64,000 nt of DNA from Helichrysum umbraculigerum (Eukaryota; Streptophyta; Magnoliopsida; Asterales; Asteraceae), in assembly GCA_949592205.1 (NCBI GenBank), contig CATIUR010000003.1, positions 150,969,259 to 151,033,258 on the forward strand. The letters run 5' to 3'. The position numbers and the translations under genes are program-made. Every line of letters starts with the position of its first letter. Position 1 is the first letter of the stretch. Under the pieces are notes generated by a model. It saw only the letters and a list, made by a program, of their open reading frames with translations. It made no database searches and was not told the origin of the DNA. Positions 46,612 through 58,448 of this stretch are shown one piece after another.

Positions 46612-47200
46612 TGTTAGTAATTTGGTGTAATTGAGGGATATGGTTATTAGACTTGGAAATGGGTTAGGAGGTACGGAGTGTACGCCCATCAAGTCGGTAA
46701 CATCCCTGATTGAAAGCTATTGCGGAAATTGGTGGTATTATTGAAATTGGCCTAGTCCAAGACGGAGGCCTATTTCTAGACAAAATACATGATTGCTGAT
46801 TTTATAGTTCTGATGGTTGATTTTCATAACCATGTGGCTGATTTTCTAGACCTGAGTGCTGATAAGCCTCTGTCTAGACAAAGGCCTAAACACAGACAGA
46901 CGCCTAGTTCCAGACAGGAATCCTGATTGCAGATTATGAATGCCTTGTTGCTGATTCATAATACCTGATGGATGATTTTGAAGCCTAAGTGCAGATTTTG
47001 CCAAACGGGTCGGGTGGCAAATCTGACCCGTTTTGCTATGACTCTTCATTGGCTTACCTGCTGGACTTTATGGTCATTAATATTTTAATGATCCATGAAT
47101 ACTAAAGGGGTTATAACTGCAATAGCTTAATGGAGATTATTATTGGTCACTTTAATACCATTTAATTCCATTGATTGTTGGGAGATATATAACTCCAACA
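46612..47200 (+). repeat. 5' LTR of copia-1
   Basis: It starts TGTTAGTAATTTGGTG, as at 52736, and ends near AACTCCAACA. The right end is inferred from the terminal CA and the hairpin-like TGTTGGGAG / CTCCAACA words. Confidence 0.65.
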
Positions 47201-47456
47201 ATGGATTCACATGAGAGATACACATAGAACATATAATACTCTTTTGCAACCAGGTTCTTGTTTGTTGCCTCAAATCAAGAACATCACTCTTTGTCTTATC
47301 CCAAAACAAAATTTGTGTAACCCAAGGCATATAGGGTCGAAGTGTTGTTTTCGGAAAGTGATAACACGATTCCAAGGGATATCCGGTCCATTGAAATCTC
47401 AACCCTATTACACGGTTTCCTCCAACAATCGAAAACAACAATTTCCAGTGATTTCA

Positions 47457-50255
47457 ATGGCGGCTACTTTGAAGCATATGACGGCTAATTTCTCCAAACT
47501 TGATAAGTTTGAAGGAGTGGATTTTCGTAGGTGGCAAAAGAAGATGCATTTCTTTCTCTCAAGCATGAATGTGGTGTATGTTCTTAGTACACCAATTCCT
47601 GAAGATGGTGGTGATGATGCTACTGTGGAGCATATTCGGCTAAGGGGCAAGTGGGAGAACGATGACTATATCGCTAGAGGTTTAATCCTCAATGGTATGG
47701 CTGATTCTCTCTTTGATATATATCAAAATCATGAGTCCGCAAAAGAACTATGGGATTCCTTGGAATCAAAGTATATGGCTGAAGATGCTTCTAGTAAAAA
47801 GTTCCTTGTGAGTAATTTTAATAATTACAAGATGGTCGATTCTAGACCGGTCATGGAACAATACAATGAACTTCTTCGTATACTTGGGCAATTCACACAA
47901 CACAAGATGAACATGGATGAATCCATTTCGGTTTCTTGTGTCATTGACAAACTCCCTCCTTCTTGGAAAGACTTAAAGCATACTTTGAAACATAAGAAGG
48001 AGGAGTTAACTCTTGTTGAGTTGGGCAGTCATTTGCGTATTGAGGAATCTCTCAGGGCGCAGGAAATTGACAAGCCAAAGGGTAAAAATGTTGCTGAAAC
48101 CTCTTCGGTTAATATGGTGGAACATCATAAATCCTCTTCGGTTAATTCCATGTTATCCTATTCGGGCCTTAGTGATGGATTTTGGGGGGAAGCTATGCTA
48201 ACAGCTTGTTATTTGCTTCATAGAGTTCCTAATAAAAGGAACAAGATTACTCCTTATGAACTTTGGTATAAACGGAAACCAAACTTGAACTATATTCGGG
48301 TATGGGGTTGTAGGGCTGTTGTAAGACTCCTTGATCCCAAGAAGAAAAGTTTGGGTGAAAGAGGTATTGATTGCATATTTATTGGATATGCCGATCATTC
48401 CAAGGCCTATAGGTTCTATGTTATTGAACCTAATGATTCTGTTTTGGTTAACACCGTAGTTGAATCAAGGGATGCAATCTTTGATGAGAATCGCTTCTCA
48501 TCTATATATCGACCAAAGAATATGGTCCCTAGCTCTAGTGGAACCAATAAGGAGGTAAGTTCGGATGTGACTCAAGATAAGTCACTTGAACTTAGGAAAA
48601 GCAAAAGAGAAAGGAAACCTAAGTCATTTGGGCCTGATTTTCAATTATACTTAATTGAAGGTTCAAGGGATGAGGTTTCTACCCAATATTCATATTGCTT
48701 TAATGTTTAGGATAATCCCAAAACATTTGATGAAGCAATGAAGTCTCAAGATGTCACCTTTTGGAAGGAAGCAATCAATGATGAGATGGATTCCATCATG
48801 GGCAACAACACTTGGGTGTTGTCTGATCTACCACCTGGTTGCAAGCCTTTAGGTTGCAAATGGATCTTCAAAAAGAAGATAAAGGTAGATGGAACTATTG
48901 AAAAGTTCAAGGCAAGATTAGTCATTCAAGGGTTTAGACAAAAACCGGGAATTGACTATTTTGACACTTATGCTCCGGTTGCTCGTATCTCTACTATTAG
49001 ATTGTTGATTACCTTAGCTGCAATTCACAATCTTGTGATTCACCAAATGGATGTGAAAACTGCATTCTTGAATGGTGACTTGGAGGAGGAGGTTTATATG
49101 AGACAACCAGAAGGCTTCATCATGCCGGGTAATGAAAAAAAGGTGTGTAAACTTGTTAAATCCTTATATGGATTGAAACAAGCACCTAAGCAATGGCATC
49201 AAAAGTTTGATGAAGTGTTTTTGTCAAGTGGTTATAATTTAAACCAATCGGATAAATGTGTATATAGCAAATTTGATGAATCCGATAAAGGAGTCATTAT
49301 TTGTCTATATGTTGATGACATGTTGATCTTTGGGACTGATCAAGATCAAGTTGACTCAACGAAAGAGTTTTTGTCATCAAGATTCTCCATGAAAGATTTG
49401 GGGGAGGATGACGTTATCCTTGGTATTAGGATTAAACGTGAAAACAATGGAATTTCTATTTCTCAAGCTCATTACATTGAGAAGGTACTTCATAAATTCA
49501 TTTGTTTTGATTGTACTCCTGTAAGTACTCCTATGGATCCTAGTGTGAAGCTTTTACCAAATAAAGGTGAGGCTGTATCACAACTTGAGAATTCAAAGGT
49601 GATTGGTTGCTTGATGTATGCCATGACAAGTACAAGGCCGGACATTGTTTTTGTTGTGGGAAAATTGAGTAGGTTTACTAGTAATCCTAGTGCTCATCAT
49701 TGGCAAGCAATTAGACGGGTACTAAAGTATTTGAAGAAAACTATGGATTATAGTTTATCTTATGTTGGATATCCATCAGTTTTAGAAGGTGATATTGATG
49801 CTAGTTGGATAACCAATGTTGAAGATCATTCTTCAACAAGTGGTTGGGTGTTCTTGCTTGGGGGAGGTGCCATTTCATGGGCTTCCAAGAAGCAAACATG
49901 TATTACCAACTCGACAATGGAATCTGAGTTTGTTGCATTAGCTACTGCTGGTAAAGAAGCGGAATGGCTAAGAAACTTGATTTATGAGATTCCATTGTGG
50001 CCTAAACCTATTGCACCCATTTCTATCCATTGTGATAGTGCTGCTACATTGGCAAAGGCTTATAGCCAAATGTACAACGGGAAGCCAAGACACTTAGGTG
50101 TTAGACATAGCATGATTCATGAACTTATCATGAATGGGGTGATTTCTGTAGTGTTTGTGAGGTCATAACAAAATTTAGCTGATCACTTGATGAAGGGATT
50201 AGCTAGAGACTTGGTTAATAAGTCTGCATTAGGGATGGGTTTAAAGTCCACATAA
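47457..50255 (+). pseudogene. gag-pol of copia-1 with in-frame deletion and two nonsense codons
   Basis: One frame throughout. gag starts MAATLKHMTANFSKLDKFEG and runs to about 48140. It is fused without frame change to the C-terminal part of integrase (SYSGLSDGFWGEAMLTACYL), so zinc knuckle, protease and integrase catalytic core are gone. TAG at 48708-48710 separates this from reverse transcriptase, which keeps KARLVIQGFRQKPGIDYFDT and the catalytic YVDD (CLYVDDMLIFG). RNase H follows with DIDASWITN and TNSTMESEFVAL. TAA at 50165-50167 cuts off the last 29 codons. A 14-base repeat CCTCTTCGGTTAAT on both sides of the fusion suggests repeat-mediated deletion or local duplication. Confidence 0.92.
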
Positions 50256-50541
50256 TTTCTAATGGTAAGACACCCAATTCCCTCCTAATAGGAATTAGGA
50301 GCTGAATTCAATGTGGAAAGCTTACACTTAGAAATTGGAGCACATTGTTATATATGTCATCCCAAGGGGATGTGCTCGGACCTGCAGAGGTTAGGTTGAA
50401 ATTTACTTCTTAATAGCTCCTTTGAAAAAGTGCAAAAGCAGGTGCATGAAGTAAAGGAACTACCTATGTGAATGGGAGGTTTTGCCGCTTCAAGAAGCTT
50501 TGGACTTTTAGCTTTGAAACATTCATGAATGGATATGGACA

Positions 50542-52516
50542 CATGGTGTAACATCCCCAAATTGGGCCTAGGAGAAACAGGTAATTCCTTATATTTAATT
50601 GTGATATTTAATTGTATTTTGTGTTTGATTGTGAAATTTATAGGTAAATAAGTTTCAGGAAATATTGTGACTAGTGAATTATAGTTTGTTTTAAATAAAC
50701 TTAGGTGACGGTAAAATAAATAAATTTCTCGCGTTTGAAAACGAGGTTCCAGACAATAGGTCAAAAAGGGGTATAATATTACACTGGAAGTGAGTGAGAC
50801 GGTTTAATTGAAAGAAAAGGGGCCGACTTAAGTTTTGCTCCCCAAACTTCTTTTGGTGTTCTTCAAAACTCTCTCAAACTCATTCTTAAATCACCTACAC
50901 AATTGCTAGTGAAAATTGCTGCAAGATTTAACAAGAATGATTGAATCCTCTAGCTTATCACCATCTTAATCTTCTCTTTGATCTTCATCTTGTAAGTAAT
51001 TGTGAATAATTAGCTAGATATGTATTGATACTTAAAGTTGAAATCTATGTGATTTTGGTGTGTACATATGATAGGATTGATGATTAAATGATAGGTGTAA
51101 GTTTCACAAACTGATTTGGTGATGATTCATGAAGAAATTGATAGATTTCTTGAGTTTTTGAGTTTGAATGTGTATAAGTTAGGTTATAGGTGATTGATTG
51201 AATTGTGATGATTTGAGGTTTGAATCATTGTTATATGATGTTAGTATATGTTATTGTGGCCAAATATGAGTAAAAGTTCGAGTTTAAACTGACTTTGGTC
51301 GATTTTTATGATTTTTGTTCGAAGTTGAGTTGTGCAGGAAAACCTGCAATTTTCGCCCAGGTATGCAGTGGGAATCCGAACGGATTCATTTGAATCCGGA
51401 CGTATTCCCAGGAATACGCCGTATTCCCCTCGGTATTCATGAACGTATTCCTTAGATTAGGTTCTGGTCTGATTTGAAGCTGAAAAGGGTTTGGGAATAC
51501 GCCGTATTCACTAGAATACGGACGTATTCATCTGAATACGGCCGGATTCCAAGGAATACGGCCGGATTCCCTTAGCTGGACAGAAAATTTTAACTTAAGT
51601 TTTATAATGTGATTTTCGCTTGTATAATATGTTTATATGATTTAATACCTGTTTGATTGTTGATAATAAGTCATATACAATGTGATGTGAGGATTGACTT
51701 GAAATTATTTTGTATTTCAGATCCGACTACGACTCAATAAAATTAGATCTTTGAGTGGTGCTTGAAACGAGACAGGTGAGTGACTGGTTCTCACAGTTTA
51801 AATTGGTGTAGACAATTTAGTTACATCAATTTCAAGTAGATTGATATTATTGATTTAGTGATAAGTTGATTGTGATTAGATTGGATTGTTTGATTGATTG
51901 CTAGTGACTCATTCCATGATCGTTGGAATGATAGAGGTCAATTTCGGTTGGGTTTAGTTGCTATAGGTTAATCTTTATGGTATTGATGAACATTCGTTGT
52001 GAATTCTTCCATATTGATTAAAGATAGCATCGAACTATCGGTAAAATCTCTGTATTGGCCTGCAGTGGATTATAAGTGTTCTTGGTGGGCCATCCGCGGG
52101 CTGAGGGTACCTCAAGAACCACCGATCCTCTAATTTGATTGTTACTATTAGTTGATTGTTGTGAGTTGATTGTTTATGTTAAGTTAGATTGTTGGAATCG
52201 TTATTCACTTAGCTTCGTGCTAATCCCCCACCTCACTTTTTCAGGTTAAGTTTGTTTATGCTCGGATGAGAGGTTTTGTGTGAAACGTTTGACAAGCTGG
52301 GCGACTCTTGATTACTTTTGTTGGTCGTTAAACTGTTTATATAAATAACACCACTAGATTATGAGTTTGTAACAAAATAATTTAATGATAGTATGTGTAA
52401 TAACTAACCTTTGATATTATGTATTAAGTAAAGTTTGTTGAATGGGATAACGCTTCCAGGTAAAAAAAAAAAAAAAAAAAAAAAAATGGCTTGAAAATAT
52501 GGGGTGTTATACATGG
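50542..52516. mobile_element. solo LTR of a gypsy-type element with 5-bp TSD
   Basis: The body 50547-52511 (1,965 bp) starts TGTAACATCCCCAAAT and ends GGGGTGTTATA. The host duplication CATGG flanks it (50542-50546 and 52512-52516). No primer site or coding region is inside. A poly-A run lies at about 52460-52486. It sits in the 3' untranslated region of copia-1 and so is younger than it. It contains an array of GAATACG / CGTATTC hairpins at 51372-51556. Confidence 0.85.
51372..51556. repeat. hairpin array GAATNCG / CGNATTC in the solo LTR
   Basis: Seven-base arms with one- or two-base loops occur at 51372-51387 (GAATCCG, CGGATTC), 51412-51426, 51495-51509 and 51514-51529 (GAATACG, CGTATTC). 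Imperfect copies continue to 51570. Confidence 0.8.
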
Positions 52517-52735
52517 CTAGTATAGTGTCAAGATCGCTTTAGAGTATTTGAAAACTTGTGTGTATATTATCTTCAGGTATTCAAATGGGTTGAAGGGTTC
52601 AATTCTTAGAACACCCCGATTCTCGAATATTTGGAATGTGTAATGTACTAAGATGGAAATTCAATCTTCAAGACATTTTTATTTATGCATCAGTTTTGTT
52701 TTGCTTGCTTATCTCTACACTAAATTGGGGAGGAT

Positions 52736-52813
52736 TGTTAGTAATTTTGTGTAATTGAGGGATATGGTTATTAGACTTGGAAATGGGTTAGGAGGTACGG
52801 AGTGTACGCCCAT
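52736..52813 (+). repeat. 3' LTR of copia-1, first 78 bases
   Basis: It matches 46612-46689 and is then interrupted by LTR-C. Its last five bases CCCAT are the expected target duplication for that insertion; the second copy would lie beyond the window. Confidence 0.85.
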
Positions 52814-54154
52814 TGTCGCACCCCCGAAACACGTGGCAGCGGAAGTATGAGGTGTCACGGGGCTACGACCAAATCAAATATCATCACTCAAAGATTACAA
52901 CAAACGACCTCTATATGAGACGTTGAAAATAGTTACATTACAATAATTCAGAAGTTTACAAAAGTATTTAGAGTTCGCATAATAAAAGTAGAATTACATA
53001 ATTAAAACTACAAAATATAGTAAATGCAATTCTAATTCCTTGATGTTTGAAAATAATGCGACTCAAGCTATGCTTTCCAAAAGCATCCTACTGTCTTGTT
53101 TCCTGTGGGTAGTCCTACAGCGTCTGCAAACCTGAGAATACATACTAAAAGGGTCAACATAAAGTTGGTGAGTTCATAGGTTTGCAAGCAGTTGTAAACA
53201 TAAGTAAGAAATATGAGATTTCCGTTGCGTTGCACGTATGCAAAAATTGTTGTAAAAATATCAGGTTATCATTTGTTATTCCTTGTTTTCCTTTGTTATC
53301 ATTTGTTATTCCTTGTTTTCCTTTGTTATCATTTGTTATCCTTTGCGTCATGAGCTCATAGTTCGAAGCTTAACCCTTGTTGTTGCCTCAGCAATTGTCT
53401 AATCCGGAACACTCGTTTGTCAAGTATTATGCGTCCGTTTGACCAGTTAGAGCAACCTAACCCGGACGGGGGTGTCAATCCCCAATAGATCTATTTACAA
53501 ATACTCACGCTTACAAATAATTAACGAACTACGATGTGCGAGGGCTTTGTTGGATTATGGTTTCACTCATGCGTTATCCTTTGCTTTCCCTTGTTTCCTT
53601 TGTTTTCATTGTTCCCTTTGTTATCTATTGTTTATAAAACAGTTGTATAAAAGCAGTTGCATAACGACATTTGTATAAAGCATGTACAAATATAGTTGTA
53701 TAAAACATGTGTGTATGTATTCTCACCCCAAAATAGTTAAAACGAGTAAAACGGGGGCTATGAAACTCACCTTAGATTAGCAAGTAGCAAGCAAATATCA
53801 AATAAGCAAGCAAGCCGATGTGCAACCCTCTAACGTCCTAAACATATAAGGTTGTGTAAGTAGATGTCTTGTAAGACCATCTATAGCGATTGTATAAGTG
53901 GGAGTTAATGTCCACTTAAGCCAATCGTGTAGGTGGAGAGTTAATATCCACATAGAGCTAGTTCATCAACTAGTTATGTCCAAATAAGTTGTTCAAGTTC
54001 GTTTATCAAAAACGTGTACGACCCGTTGGTGAAAGTTTGTAATAATAATTCATTTAGACATTATTATTAAGTTTATTTTGTTGTATACTATTCAGTAGTA
54101 CAAATCGTGTGTTGCAAATAGATTATTTTAGTTTGTATAAGCCTAAAACCGTAG

Positions 54155-54346
54155 GTCAAAGTTGGTCAACTCGTTGGTCAAACCTGGTCAAACTTGGTCA
54201 AACTGGTCAAACCTAGTCAAACCTGTCAAACTGGTCAAACCTGGTCAAACTGGTCAAACCTGGTCAAACTTGGTCAAGCCTGCTCAAACTGGTCAAACCT
54301 GGTCAAACTGGTCAAACCTGGTCAAAGTTGGTCAAACTTAGTCAAA
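54155..54346 (-). repeat. GGTCAAAC array (W-box-like) in LTR-C
   Basis: Sixteen GGTCAA words occur in about 190 bases, alternating GGTCAAACCT and GGTCAAACTT. On the minus strand, the sense strand of this LTR family, each reads TTGACC, the core bound by WRKY factors. Confidence 0.85.
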
Positions 54347-54349
54347 CTT

Positions 54350-54701
54350 AGCATCACTAGCAAAATGTAGCAACACTAGTAATTGTAGCATCACTAGGTT
54401 AGTGTCTCTACTTGAGACTTAGGATATTTTCAGAAATTGTAGCATCACTAGCAAAATGTAGCAACACTAGTAATTGTGGCATCACTAGATTAGTGTCTCT
54501 ACTTGAGACTTAGGATATTTTCAGAAAATGTAGCATCACTAGCAAAATGTAGCAACACTAGTAATTGTGGCATCATTAGGTTAGTGTCTCTACTTGAGAC
54601 TTAGGATATTTTCAGAAATTGTAGCATCACTAGCAAAATGTAGCAACACTAGTAATTGTGGCATCACTAGGTTAGTGTCTCTACTTGAGACTTAGGATAT
54701 T
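54350..54701. repeat. 91-bp tandem repeat, four units, in LTR-C
   Basis: GCATCACTAG starts units at 54351, 54442, 54533 and 54624. Each unit contains the short hairpin GTCTCTACTTGAGAC. Confidence 0.9.
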
Positions 54702-56137
54702 TTGTTCAAGTGTTCTAACTGTCGGTTTCTAATTCGGGAAACTTTCTAAGTTTAGTTTTTGGTCCAAGTTACTAACTAAGTCACCCAAACCCATTTTTGT
54801 TACCACTTTCCAAAAATAGTAAGTTTTGTCGTTTTTAGAAACCGAGCCGTTTTTGTTGACTTGGTCAAACATACTCGGTTTGACCCGAAACTTTTACCCA
54901 ACCCATATATCAGTTTATAGAGTCCAAATAAATTGTCGGTTCGTGTCGGCGTTCACCCAAAGTGTCGGTTTTACAAAAGTTCCAAAACAGCCCCTTAGTT
55001 ATGTTTTCTATTTTTGTCGGTTTGATTCGCCATATGATTTCTACCATTTCTAGTCCACATCAAGTCTCACAAATTTTACCAACTGATCAACAAGGTTTCT
55101 AGTCTAACATATAATTTTTCCAGCAACTATAGTGTCCATTTACATATTTAAATAATTCCACGTAACAACCGAACATATTTATCGAAAAACTTTCAGGTCA
55201 GTCGCAAAGATCAGCTTATAACCAAAACTACGTACAGATCTGGAAAAAGTGTAAAACACGAAAGTTGTAGCTCTTTTCAATACGCAACTTTTTAAAAAAA
55301 AATTTTCGTTGTCTAAATCTTCATAGAACTCGAGATATGACCGTTTTAGTGGACTGTATTTTTCTGGGCAGATTGTTGCATGTTTGTGTATAACTTATAA
55401 AAACGATTTTTAACCATTGATTTGGACATATTCAAGTTAGATGAGCTAGATAATACATAAATAAACATCATTTAAGTAAATTTTTAGAGAGAGAAAGTGG
55501 GTTTCCTCACAATGAGATGATGAAAGAAAGGAGGAAAGGATGATGGTGATGATGGTCTTGGTGCTAGCTCCCCTTTCTTGCTTGATCAATGGTGGTGTAT
55601 GGGTGGTTTGTGGTGGAGATTGGTGATCTTGTGGTGGCTGGATTTCCAGCAATTAGAGAGAGAAAGTGGTAAGAAATTTGAGAGAAAAGAGTTAAGTGTT
55701 TGAGTGGGGAGAGTGAGTATGCATGTGTGAAGATTGGATGTGTAAGGAAATCAATCATGAGTTTGCATGTAAAATAGAGGGGTTTAGGGTGGTGGCACAT
55801 AGGATCACATGGGGGAGGGGGGGGGGCAGTTTTTGGGGGCCCACCCAGGGGTATTTTGGTCATTTTCTTGTTCATAAATTAATTTGTTGCGTTTTACGTT
55901 CGTTTACTCGATCGGTTCGGTGTTAAACGTTTAATATGCGTACTTAAGTATCGATTTAAAATTCAATATTTTCAATTGAAGTATTTATTCTTAATACTTA
56001 AAAAAATATTTATAAAAATGTTTCATTAATTTATCGGTCTCGATTTGCGTGCACGTTTTACGGAGGTTCAATCGCGTAGCGTTTTAAATAGACGTTTTTC
56101 ATTGACGAACTATTATACGATGTTTTCAATAATAATT

Positions 56138-57700
56138 TGTAACACCCCCAAATTTAACAGTTTGCGGAAGCGATGTTTTGGGTGTTACTAATCAATAATC
56201 ACAAGCACAAAGGATACAGTGAACGACTCTAAATGAGACGTTCGAAAAGTTATTACATTAATACATAAGTAGTTCAAAATACAAGCTCGAGTTCAGTAAA
56301 TTCCTAGAGATTCTAATACATAACAACTAGTACAAAAGTAATGTATGAAAATCTCCAAGCTTGTAAATGCATGCGACTCGAGCTAAGTAAGCTTATCCTG
56401 CTGGGCATCCCTACTGATGCTGTGTACCTGAGAAACATTACTAAAACGGTCAACCAAAAGGTTGGTGAATCTCACAGGTTTATAAGTAAGTAAACAGTTT
56501 GAACACACAAGTAGTATTTGTAAATCATAGCCAGCCAGTAATTAACGATCGCAGGTTATGTTCATCGTTAACTTAAGTTTTAATAAGTGGGTGGTTGCAA
56601 GTCTTGCAAACCGTTTGATACAATCGCCATGAGCCACCATAGTTGAAGCTTAACGTACAGTAAATATCGGTACCCCCCTCATGAATGTAATCCAAAACAT
56701 TCATACGGAACGAGTAAGAAACGCCCGTTTCTACAGGAACGGTTCGTGGTAGTGCTTGCTACCCCGGGCGGGGATTGTCAGTCCCATATGGATCCATATA
56801 CTAAAACTCGCGCTTATCACATAACTAACAACTATGATTCAGGAGGATTTCATTGGATTAGTCGTAAACTCATGCAATTGGCGTATCGTTACTCTCATAC
56901 AGTAAGTAAATCATGGCAGCAAGTAAGTTTTGTGTGTTCATGTAAAACAGTAATGCATCTCACCCCTGAGTATAAAACAGTAAAGTAGGGGCTGTGAGAC
57001 TCACCTGAGTCTGGCAGACAATGCAGTAAGTAAGCAAGTAGTATTTCCGAACTAGCAACCCTTAGCGTCCTAATACGCATAAGGTTTAGTAAGTAAATGG
57101 AATACTTGTAAAGTATCCATGCTAGTTGTTCCCAAACTAGTTAATGTCCATTAGTTTGTTTGTAAGTTTGTAATCGTTTGTAAATCGTAGTTTGTATAAA
57201 AGTTGTACGGTTCGTTTGTTATCGGTGTATAATAATAATTCCATCCATTATTATTATGTATTCATAGTAGTGGTACAGTTGTAAAGTATACTCGTATGAT
57301 CGTTTGTTTGTATTACAACATGTATCGTTTGTGTACGTTCCAATGGGCTTAGTCCCCAAAGGGTACGAGTGAAACCTCGTAAGTATTCGTATGTATGTTC
57401 GTATCAGTTAACGTGTAATCCAGCACGTAACTAGTGAGTGAACTTGTAAGTTCGTATCGGATGTAATCCCGTGTAGTGTACAAGTGTAAGTTCGTTGGAG
57501 TGTAATCTCCTAAGTATTTCCGAGTGAAATCTCGTACGCGTGTGTGAGTGAAATCTCACGTTCAGTTTAGTATAGCCTTGTACGTATTCAAGTATCTTTG
57601 TATACTTTCAAAAGTATAGTATTTTCATGTATAAGTAACGCTGAGTAAAGTACGTTTACGTTTTAAGTATATTCCATACTTGTAGAAAATGTAAGTTTCA
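56138..57700 (-). repeat. LTR-D, gypsy LTR related to A, inserted in LTR-C
   Basis: It starts TGTAACACCCCCAAAT and follows LTR-A closely for about 1.1 kb, with blocks near 56150, 56635, 56750 and 56990. No primer-site complement precedes it, so it is a 3' LTR or a solo LTR. The right boundary is unclear because copia-2 sequence takes over somewhere between about 57,250 and 58,300. Confidence 0.65.
57364..57559. repeat. mini-hairpin series GAG-TGAAAT-CTC
   Basis: Four units share the six-base loop TGAAAC, TGTAAT or TGAAAT but change their stem ends in pairs: 57364-57381 (TACGAG, CTCGTA), 57497-57510 (GGAG, CTCC), 57521-57534 (CGAG, CTCG) and 57544-57559 (GTGAG, CTCAC). Confidence 0.65.
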
Positions 57701-57748
57701 ATCAGCCTGTTATAGCGTCACTTGTATGCGTCACTTCTGTGTATCATG

Positions 57749-58227
57749 CGACACTTAGGTAGTGTCGTGTTATGTTATCTGTTTGATGATGTATGCGACA
57801 CTTAAGTAGTGTCGGTATTAAGGTGGTGCGTCACTAGGTAAGTGACATTATCAAGTATAGTTTCTCATCAGGGCGCCACTATAGTAGTGACGGTATTAAG
57901 TGTCGTGGTGAAACAGTGCGTCACTAATAAAGTGACGGTATAAGTGAACAATTTAATATCAGGGCGACACTAGACAAGTGTCGGCATACGTATTTATGCG
58001 TCACTGATGAAGTGACGGTATGAGGGTCGGTGACGTCATCAGTAGTAACCGGACGTCATTCGTTTCTACTGAAAGTGTTAAGTTCCTACCGATGATAGCG
58101 GCTCTAACGAAGTGTCGCTTGTTTCTGCTGAAGGTTATATGGTGGCGTCACTAAAGGAGTGACGCTCGTTACTACTGACGCTCGTTACTACTGAAAGTTA
58201 TATGGTAGCGTCACTATGTAAGTGTCG
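57749..58227. repeat. array of ten 7-bp-stem, 5-nt-loop hairpins with paired base changes
   Basis: Units start at 57749, 57796, 57830, 57874, 57919, 57965, 57999, 58099, 58145 and 58209. Arms are either CGACACT with AGTGTCG or CGTCACT with AGTGACG; six units are perfect. Loops are always five bases but vary freely. Confidence 0.88.
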
Positions 58228-58328
58228 TGTTGTTTCTGCCGAAGGCGTTATGACTGCGTGTTAGTACATGTTTAGTGTCTGTCAGTTGGTCTAGCTCGTA
58301 GTTTGTGTTTAGATTAGCATTTCTGACT

Positions 58329-58436
58329 CCTGCGACGTAGCGCACTACGTCGCAGGTGCGACGTCAGGTATTGGGTCTGCGACGTAGCAGACGTCGCATG
58401 GGCTTGGGCCTGCGACGTAGCGTGCTACGTCGCAGG
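58329..58436. repeat. three GCGACGTAG hairpins just upstream of the copia-2 TATA box
   Basis: Stems of 12, 8 and 12 pairs at 58329-58356, 58378-58398 and 58409-58436. The outer two have arms CCTGCGACGTAG and CTACGTCGCAGG with loops CGCA and CGTG. Confidence 0.88.
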
Positions 58437-58448
58437 TGCCAGTTTTTG

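Larger units (their letters stand above)
46612..52813 (+). mobile_element. copia-1: internally deleted Ty1/copia element (Tork-like), split by LTR-C
   Basis: The 5' LTR is about 46612-47200. A degenerate gag-pol follows at 47457-50255, and a polypurine tract TTGGGGAGGAT leads into the 3' LTR at 52736. The first 78 bases of both LTRs agree except for one base (GGTGT versus TGTGT). The 3' LTR stops at 52813, where LTR-C begins. A solo gypsy LTR interrupts the 3' untranslated region. No primer-binding site was recognised after the 5' LTR. Confidence 0.85.
52814..56137 (-). repeat. LTR-C, gypsy LTR related to A, split by LTR-D
   Basis: It starts TGTCGCACCCCCGAAAC inside the copia-1 3' LTR. Family blocks are present in the same order as in LTR-A, including GTGTACGACCCGTTGGTGAA near 54013 and CCCGAAACTTTTACC near 54882. 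Its middle holds a GGTCAAAC array and four 91-base repeats instead of the GCGACGTA array. It breaks off at 56137 where LTR-D starts. Confidence 0.75.
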
